NCBI GenBank assembly: GCA_023230285.1
Contig: JALNXP010000107.1
Coordinates: forward strand, 1-8,115
Reading direction: 5' to 3'
Source of the DNA: Bacteroidales bacterium
GTDB taxonomy: Bacteria; Bacteroidota; Bacteroidia; Bacteroidales; BM520
Length of the DNA stretch: 8,115 nt
Shown: positions 1 through 4,590 of the stretch, one piece after another
How the letters are laid out: every line of letters begins with the position of its first letter
Position numbering within the stretch: position 1 is the first letter of the stretch
Notes under the pieces: generated by a model
Seen by the model: the letters and a program-made list of their open reading frames with translations, nothing else
The model's database searches: none
What the model was told of the DNA's origin: nothing
Translations under genes and position numbers: made by a program

Positions 1-470
1 ATAGTCGGCACATATAAAACATTATAGCTGTCAGCAATAAGTCCGCCAAAATAAGCCGGATTAGTGATATTAGGATCTTGAGTGTCGTCAATGATAGGGA
101 AATTAACTCCTTCAACCCAGTTGCCCATTGAAGGACTTGCCCCTTGAAGTTGTTCAATTCCTGTAGCAGGATCAACTTCAATTTGAAATATCATCAATTC
201 TTCAGTACCGTCAGGTCCGTAAAGTTCCCATGCTTCTTCGAGAATACCTGTGTTATGATAATCCCAACATGGTCCACACCATGTTGCAAAGAAATCAATG
301 ACGACAGTCTTACCTTCGTCAAGATAATCGTAGAGGTTATGCTCAACGCCGTTGATGTCTGTTGCGGTGAAGTTGGGAGCAATTTCGCCGTTCGATAATT
401 GAGCTGTTAATGATAAATTAAATGCAAATAACATTGCAGTAAACAATAAGTAAATTTTTACGTTTTTCAT
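1..470 (-). CDS. Exported thioredoxin-fold (redoxin/TlpA-like) protein, 3' end outside the window
   Basis: The frame is open from an ATG at 470-468 to the left edge, giving 156 residues without a stop. Residues 1-24 are a signal peptide (MKN, then a hydrophobic stretch, ending LSLTAQ). From about residue 27 the AhpC/TSA-type thioredoxin fold begins: GEIAPNFTATDINGVEHNL, then VVIDFFATWCGPCW. The redox pair is Cys65 and Cys68, and the last visible residues, VPT (154-156), fit the cis-proline loop facing that pair. Proteins of this kind act as periplasmic or surface thiol-disulphide oxidoreductases; in Bacteroidota many also carry a C-terminal T9SS tail, which would lie outside the window. The start is favoured by the signal peptide and by a TACTTTTG promoter 26 bases upstream. 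It lies downstream of the 642-2381 regulator on the same strand but has its own promoter. The fold is secure; the substrate and exact subfamily are unknown. Confidence 0.88.
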   Translation of the reverse strand, partial: MKNVKIYLLFTAMLFAFNLSLTAQLSNGEIAPNFTATDINGVEHNLYDYLDEGKTVVIDFFATWCGPCWDYHNTGILEEAWELYGPDGTEELMIFQIEVDPATGIEQLQGASPSMGNWVEGVNFPIIDDTQDPNITNPAYFGGLIADSYNVLYVPT

Positions 471-496
471 AAGTAAATTTTTTAATTAAATTTTTG

Positions 497-504
497 CAAA
501 AGTA
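497..504 (-). promoter_or_regulatory. Bacteroidota -7 promoter element for the thioredoxin-fold gene
   Basis: On the minus strand this reads TACTTTTG, a full match to TAnnTTTG, inside the 10-mer TATACTTTTG (506-497). Transcription would start near 493, leaving a leader of about 23 bases before the ATG at 470. No convincing TTTG -33 box lies at the usual distance; the nearest TTG (521-519) is only 14 bases away. The call rests on the -7 box and its position. Confidence 0.55.
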
Positions 505-541
505 TAATATTATTATGGCAATTAAATGTTTGAATGCATTT

Positions 542-568
542 TTATGTAGCTAAAAAAAGGCTACATAA
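542..568. repeat. Perfect 9-bp inverted repeat (hairpin) between the two minus-strand genes
   Basis: TTATGTAGC (542-550) and GCTACATAA (560-568) are perfectly complementary around a 9-base, A-rich loop (T-rich on the minus strand). It lies 74 bases past the stop of the 642-2381 gene and about 40-60 bases upstream of the -7 element of the thioredoxin gene. There is no T-run after the stem on either strand, so it is not a standard intrinsic terminator. It could be a processed 3' end or an operator-like site. Confidence 0.5.
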
Positions 569-641
569 GTCAAAAATAATCATGTTTTGAATATAAAAAC
601 ATATAGCTATATTAGCTGTAATACTCTTAATAAACAATAAA

Positions 642-2381
642 TCAATATTTTACAAGAAATTCAGTTATTGTCGTCTTCGTTTTGGCTAATCCTAAAGTTT
701 TTCGTAATCTTGCACGAGCAATTCTCGCACTGTTCGGGTTTATGTTACTTATAACTGCAATATCTTTTGTGCTTAAATTTAGTTTTAAATATGCACACAG
801 GTGTAACTCGGTTTGCGTTAATTTTGGAAAATCAGATTGTAATCTTGCATAAAAGTTTGGGTGCGTTTTTACAAAATAATAATCAAAATCTTGAGGGGAG
901 TCTTCTTGCATGGCTTGTTTCAAATCGTGAATAACCGGCTCTATGTTTTCTAATGGAAGCTCTTTGTTTGCGGTACTTTGATTTAAAGTTCTCAAACTAT
1001 CACTCACCAATTTGTTTTTTTGAGTCTGTAATAAAAGCCGTGATGCAAGCTCTCGATTACGCCGGTCTAATTCGTTGGAAAGAAGTTGTTCCTTTATTTT
1101 TTTGTTTTTTAGAATTATATTTTTTCTGTTTAAAAGCAACAGAATTATAAGTATGATAAATACTAATAAAATTAAAGTAAAAAGAAAGAAAATACGCTGC
1201 CTGAATTGCTTTTTGCTTATGATAACTTGTTCTAATTTGTATTTGTTTTCTATCTCTTTGATGTTTTGCTGCTGATAACTTTGCTCAAGTCGGGCTATAT
1301 CTTTTACCCTGCTTAATGAATCAAGTAGTACATTATATTTTTGAAAACATTCCACACTTTCTTTATACCTTGCTAAATCATATAATATCTGAGTCTTCTT
1401 TAATATGCCGTCTAATTCTGATTCAAGAAAATGGTATTTAGAAGCTAAATCAATTCCTTTATTTAAAAGTATTAATGCTGTATCATATTCTTTAATCATA
1501 GAATATGAATATCCGGCATCAATCAAAACTAATGTCAATATATCAATATTATCTTCACCTGATTTGCGCAAAATCTCGTTACTCTTTGTAAAACAACATA
1601 ACGCATCGTTAAATAGATACATTTTATTATAAATGATACCTTCATATATAATTACTTTTGCATAATCATTAGTCGTAGTAGCATGTGCCTTTGCTGTGTT
1701 AAGGTACATTAAAGCACTGTCAAATTTATTTATATAAATATATACAGTGCCTATATTCAGGTAATTGACAAATTTGTCCATTATACTGAAAGTACTATCA
1801 CTTACTATTGCTTTATCTATTGCTATCTCATCTTCATATCGTTTTCTCATACCATAGACTGTAGCCATATTACTTCTTAGAATAAGTTCTAATTTTTTAT
1901 CTTTCAGCTCTTTGTTAAGTTCTAATCCATGCTGATAATGTTCAAAAGCTTCTGTAAGTAACATGCTTCTTGAATAACATACGCCTAATGAGTTTAATAT
2001 TCTAATTTGCAGACGTTTATTCTTTGGCGATTCTGACAGTAAAAAAGCTGCATTTTTTGCTGAAAATAAACATTGAAAGGCTTGCTCATAATGATTATTG
2101 TCAATCATTAGTGTACCTATATAAAAATCAGATAAAACATTGGCATAAGAATCTTTTTTTGCTTTAGACAGCCTATTAATTTCATCAATGTATGGCTTAG
2201 CTTTCTGATACATTCTGTTGTCAAAATAATAATCAACAATAACGGCAAGGGAAACAATCTTGTCAGATTTATCCTGTAAAAGAAGAGCTAAACTATCCGG
2301 AAGAATAGTGTCGTCATAGTCCTGTGCTGTAACATCAAAACTAAAAATTATAATCAAAAGCAGACATAATAATCGTTTCAT
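642..2381 (-). CDS. Membrane-spanning one-component regulator: periplasmic TPRs, one TM helix, cytoplasmic LuxR-like HTH
   Basis: The protein has 579 residues. Residues 1-20 are a signal peptide ending VTAQ. Residues about 50-355 form roughly eight helical TPR repeats (for example 82-113, 203-236 and 283-315, with the G-x-x-Y and A-L/F spacing of TPRs). A coiled-coil stretch (360-395) leads to one membrane helix (about 397-417, Leu/Ile-rich), followed by NRKN and a second charged helix (420-460). The C-terminal HTH, about 520-565, contains LTQTELHLCAYLKLNLSTKD and ends RARLRKTLGL. This layout puts the TPRs outside the inner membrane and the HTH inside, as in the many poorly studied TPR-HTH regulators of Bacteroidota; the ligand and target genes are unknown. 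It is a paralogue of the 2452-4224 protein, divergently transcribed. Its recognition helix (NSARIARARLRK) departs from the SxEQARYRLRRK kept by the paralogue. The ATG at 2381 is the only start that keeps the signal peptide. Confidence 0.88.
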   Translation of the reverse strand: MKRLLCLLLIIIFSFDVTAQDYDDTILPDSLALLLQDKSDKIVSLAVIVDYYFDNRMYQKAKPYIDEINRLSKAKKDSYANVLSDFYIGTLMIDNNHYEQAFQCLFSAKNAAFLLSESPKNKRLQIRILNSLGVCYSRSMLLTEAFEHYQHGLELNKELKDKKLELILRSNMATVYGMRKRYEDEIAIDKAIVSDSTFSIMDKFVNYLNIGTVYIYINKFDSALMYLNTAKAHATTTNDYAKVIIYEGIIYNKMYLFNDALCCFTKSNEILRKSGEDNIDILTLVLIDAGYSYSMIKEYDTALILLNKGIDLASKYHFLESELDGILKKTQILYDLARYKESVECFQKYNVLLDSLSRVKDIARLEQSYQQQNIKEIENKYKLEQVIISKKQFRQRIFFLFTLILLVFIILIILLLLNRKNIILKNKKIKEQLLSNELDRRNRELASRLLLQTQKNKLVSDSLRTLNQSTANKELPLENIEPVIHDLKQAMQEDSPQDFDYYFVKTHPNFYARLQSDFPKLTQTELHLCAYLKLNLSTKDIAVISNINPNSARIARARLRKTLGLAKTKTTITEFLVKY

Positions 2382-2385
2382 GTTG

Positions 2386-2393
2386 CAAAGATA
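2386..2393 (-). promoter_or_regulatory. -7 promoter element of the minus-strand regulator, apparently leaderless
   Basis: The minus strand reads TATCTTTG followed directly by CAAC and the ATG at 2381. This matches TAnnTTTG exactly. As this element is centred about 7 bases before the transcription start, the mRNA should begin at or within about three bases of the ATG, so the transcript would be leaderless or nearly so. A degenerate -33 box (TTCTG, 2417-2413) lies about 19 bases upstream of the -7 element. Confidence 0.55.
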
Positions 2394-2425
2394 AAAATGT
2401 ATTTATAAAATTCAGAAATATTTTT

Positions 2426-2433
2426 TATTTTTG
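2426..2433 (+). promoter_or_regulatory. -7 promoter element of the plus-strand regulator
   Basis: TATTTTTG matches TAnnTTTG. It is followed by CAAC and then 14 bases to the ATG at 2452, giving a leader of roughly 13-15 bases, too short for a normal Shine-Dalgarno site, and none is seen. The -33 region is weak: TTTA (2402-2405) stands about 20 bases upstream instead of TTTG. It faces the opposing promoter at 2386-2393, so the two polymerases would share the same 32 bases. Confidence 0.5.
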
Positions 2434-2451
2434 CAACACTAATTATTCCTT

Positions 2452-4224
2452 ATGAAACGGATTTACCTTCTTATATTTTTTCTTGTACTTTTCAACCAAC
2501 TTATAGCGCAGAATTCGGATTATTATTTGCCTGACAGTCTACATGTCATGCTTCAAAAAAGCAGCACTAATCAGAAAGAACGAATAATTGTATTAGAAAA
2601 AGCAATAGATTATTTGTTCGAAGAGTATGAATATGCGGCAGCACTGCCTTACGTAAATGAAATGAATGAACTCGCAACAAATCATAAAAATGTATATTAT
2701 AAGGCTTTAGGTAATTATTATTTAGGTACAATATTACTTGACAAATATGAAATTACCGAATCTATTCAATGTCTTATAACTGCCAAAAATCTATTAGGAT
2801 CTTTACCCGAAAATGCTGCAATACGACAACTTCTTTCACGCATATACTTGTCATCATCTGCCTGTTACCAGCGTTGTAACATGCTCTCTGAAGCATATAA
2901 TCAAGTTCAAAATGGCTTGGAAGTATGCACAGAAACAGATTCTAAAACAATCTGGCTCAAATTGAACAATAATTTAGCTGTCATTTACAATGAAATGCAC
3001 AAAAGGGAAGAAGCAATAGATATTTATAAGGATATTTTGTCGAAATTAAATGATTATTCGGATAAATCAAGTATTAAACAAAGAATGACATATACGGCAA
3101 ATCTTAATATCGGACAATGTTATTTCTGGCTGAATGTTTTAGATTCTTCATTAATATATTTAGATTATGCTTACAATGAAGCCATAACCGATATTCAGAA
3201 AGCTAATGTTTTGGAGACAAGAGCTTCGCAGTACGCACATAATAACGACTATGTTTTAGCTGAAAAGAATTATAAAGAAGCACTTGATTTGATTAAATCG
3301 GAAAATAATTTTTATCTCTTGGCATCTGTTTTTTTAAGTATGGCAAATGTTTATTATCAAACTGAAAAGTATGATTCGGCATTGACTTATGTAAATCTTG
3401 GAATAGAAAATGCTCAAAAATGCAGCCGCTTAAGTATGGAGACCTCCGGGTTGTTTATGAAAGCACAAATATTGGATAAATTGCATCGCCTTCAGGAAAG
3501 TATTTCTTATTTATATGCTTATAAAATGATGATAGACAGCTTGTATGGCGTTCAGAATATTGAAAAATTATCTCAATTGATGTTACAAACAGAGGTAAAA
3601 GCCATGGAAAAAGAATATATGCAACAGCAAGATATTGCAAATCTTAAACAGTCGAGGGAGCGGCTACTGTATTATAGTGTCATCGTTGTTTTGATAGCTG
3701 TGGTTCTTGTTGTTGTATTATTATTAAACAGAAAACGCATCCTTTTGAGAAACAAACAAATAAAAGAAAAAATGCTGTCGGCAGAGCTAGAAGCGCGTAA
3801 TAGAGAGTTGGCTTTTAATGTGATTGAGTTGATGAAGAAGAATGAAGTCTTTACCGAAATTATTACAAAATTGGTGATGATTAAAGAAAACGCAGTGAAG
3901 GACGACACTAAAAATTCTCTGTCAAAAGTTATTAAAGAAATCGAAAAAACTACTGAAGGCAAATTCTGGGAAGAATTTGAAATCAGATTTAAACAAGTCC
4001 ATTCCGATTTTTATAATAATTTGATGAAAAAATTTCCGAATTTGACAACTAACGAAATTCGTTTATGCGCTTTTCTGAAATTGAATATGACAACTAAAGA
4101 TATTTCGTCAATTACCGGACAAAGTACACTGTCTATTGAGCAAGCTCGTTATAGATTACGAAGAAAATTAGGTATCCAAAACGAGATGGCTGTAAAACTC
4201 ACTAACTTTATTTCCAATATATAA
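2452..4224 (+). CDS. Membrane-spanning one-component regulator, paralogue of the divergent neighbour (TPR, TM, LuxR-like HTH)
   Basis: The protein has 590 residues in the same order as its divergent partner. A signal peptide (1-20, ending QLIAQ) is followed by LPDSLHVMLQ, close to the LPDSLALLLQ of the partner. About eight TPRs span roughly 50-362 (clear units at 84-115, 214-246, 290-323 and 330-362). A charged coiled coil (368-402) precedes one membrane helix (about 405-425, Val/Leu-rich), then LLNRKRILLRNKQIKEK, aligned with LLNRKNIILKNKKIKEQ of the partner. The HTH (about 530-575) has LTTNEIRLCAFLKLNMTTKD and a canonical recognition helix SIEQARYRLRRKLG. The expected role is to carry an envelope signal to transcription without phosphotransfer; no kinase or receiver domain is present. 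It lies upstream of, and on the same strand as, the small protein and the secreted adhesin, but 197 bases and a separate promoter intervene. Signal and regulon cannot be read from the sequence. Confidence 0.88.
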   Translation: MKRIYLLIFFLVLFNQLIAQNSDYYLPDSLHVMLQKSSTNQKERIIVLEKAIDYLFEEYEYAAALPYVNEMNELATNHKNVYYKALGNYYLGTILLDKYEITESIQCLITAKNLLGSLPENAAIRQLLSRIYLSSSACYQRCNMLSEAYNQVQNGLEVCTETDSKTIWLKLNNNLAVIYNEMHKREEAIDIYKDILSKLNDYSDKSSIKQRMTYTANLNIGQCYFWLNVLDSSLIYLDYAYNEAITDIQKANVLETRASQYAHNNDYVLAEKNYKEALDLIKSENNFYLLASVFLSMANVYYQTEKYDSALTYVNLGIENAQKCSRLSMETSGLFMKAQILDKLHRLQESISYLYAYKMMIDSLYGVQNIEKLSQLMLQTEVKAMEKEYMQQQDIANLKQSRERLLYYSVIVVLIAVVLVVVLLLNRKRILLRNKQIKEKMLSAELEARNRELAFNVIELMKKNEVFTEIITKLVMIKENAVKDDTKNSLSKVIKEIEKTTEGKFWEEFEIRFKQVHSDFYNNLMKKFPNLTTNEIRLCAFLKLNMTTKDISSITGQSTLSIEQARYRLRRKLGIQNEMAVKLTNFISNI

Positions 4225-4421
4225 TTTTTTTGCCTGCGTAAGGTGCGTAAAATTACATTGTTTATCATAAATACAAGATATATAGACTTTTATAATTAAA
4301 TGTCGATGTTTTGTAGTGGTTGTTTTATGCGGCTATTCAGTATTTGTAGGGGTAAAATATTTTGCAGCCTTACATTATTACTATACTTTTGTGCAAATAA
4401 AAATTGCATAAAAATAACGAC
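4225..4421. other. Intergenic region between the plus-strand regulator and the small-protein operon
   Basis: This AT-rich gap carries the promoter of the next operon (4361-4391) near its right end. No T-tailed hairpin that would clearly terminate the regulator mRNA is visible. A short direct repeat, GCGTAA (4237-4242 and 4246-4251), lies just past the stop. Read-through from the regulator into the small protein and adhesin is therefore possible, in addition to the dedicated promoter. Confidence 0.5.
4361..4391 (+). promoter_or_regulatory. Complete Bacteroidota promoter (TTTG, 19 bases, TACTTTTG) for the small protein and adhesin
   Basis: TTTG at 4361-4364 and TACTTTTG at 4384-4391 match the -33 and -7 boxes of the Bacteroidota housekeeping sigma factor, with a 19-base spacer as expected. 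It is the best promoter in the window. Transcription would start near 4395-4397, about 25 bases before the ATG at 4422. The 10-mer TATACTTTTG is identical to the one in front of the thioredoxin-fold gene. Confidence 0.72.
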
Positions 4422-4568
4422 ATGGCAAAAAAAGAAAAAATTAAAAAAACTACTGATGAAGTTGACAAATATAAAGAAAAAGGAAAGTCAAGAAAACAAA
4501 TGCTCGAAAAATTGGTAGAGCAAATATATGAACAACATCAGCCTGAAAATAAAGATATACCTAATTAA
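4422..4568 (+). CDS. Small lysine/glutamate-rich protein of 48 residues, function unknown
   Basis: The frame ATG (4422) to TAA (4566-4568) encodes 48 residues beginning MAKKEKIKKTTDEVDKYKEK and ending PENKDIPN. It is highly charged, has no signal peptide, membrane segment or cysteine, and looks like one or two amphipathic helices (the MLEKLVEQIYEQ part has regular hydrophobic spacing). It is therefore probably cytoplasmic. The best promoter in the window lies immediately upstream, with a sensible leader of about 25 bases, and the secreted adhesin gene begins 22 bases after its stop, so the two are probably co-transcribed. The codons look coding: lysine, glutamate and glutamine are used as in the neighbours. 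An overlapping frame from 4300 is unlikely because the promoter lies inside it. I do not recognise a family; a short leader protein or a regulatory or nucleic-acid-binding peptide are possibilities only. Confidence 0.68.
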   Translation: MAKKEKIKKTTDEVDKYKEKGKSRKQMLEKLVEQIYEQHQPENKDIPN

Positions 4569-4590
4569 CTACTTAATAAAATTTACAATT

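Larger units (their letters stand above)
2382..2437. repeat. 12-bp inverted repeat carrying the two divergent -7 elements
   Basis: GTTGCAAAGATA (2382-2393) and TATTTTTGCAAC (2426-2437) are inverted copies with one mismatch (11 of 12). Each arm contains the -7 element of one divergent regulator gene, and the match runs past the promoter core into the GCAAC flank. The arms are separated by 32 bases of AT-rich DNA. The symmetry may simply reflect two similar promoters, or it may be a shared operator. Confidence 0.6.

Noticed and set aside
144..398. 84-residue plus-strand frame and a minus-strand frame at 194-382
   Set aside because: Both lie in other frames of the thioredoxin-fold gene, whose WCGPC motif and signal peptide settle the coding frame.
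601..612. 12-base palindrome ATATAGCTATAT
   Set aside because: Simple AT-rich palindromes of this length are expected by chance in such DNA, and it is not positioned at a promoter core.
2382..2451. Possible recombinase-type invertible promoter because of the inverted repeat
   Set aside because: The arms coincide with two ordinary -7 elements, no recombinase gene is in view, and inversion would only swap two near-identical promoters.
4300..4518. 72-residue plus-strand frame upstream of the adhesin
   Set aside because: It contains the strong promoter at 4361-4391 and overlaps the better small frame at 4422-4568; its composition (Cys/Phe-rich, then poly-Lys) looks like a shadow.
4528..4590. 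Upstream ATG that would extend the adhesin by 21 residues
   Set aside because: It would overlap the small gene and put an extra hydrophobic, Asn/Ile-rich stretch before a textbook signal peptide that starts at 4591.
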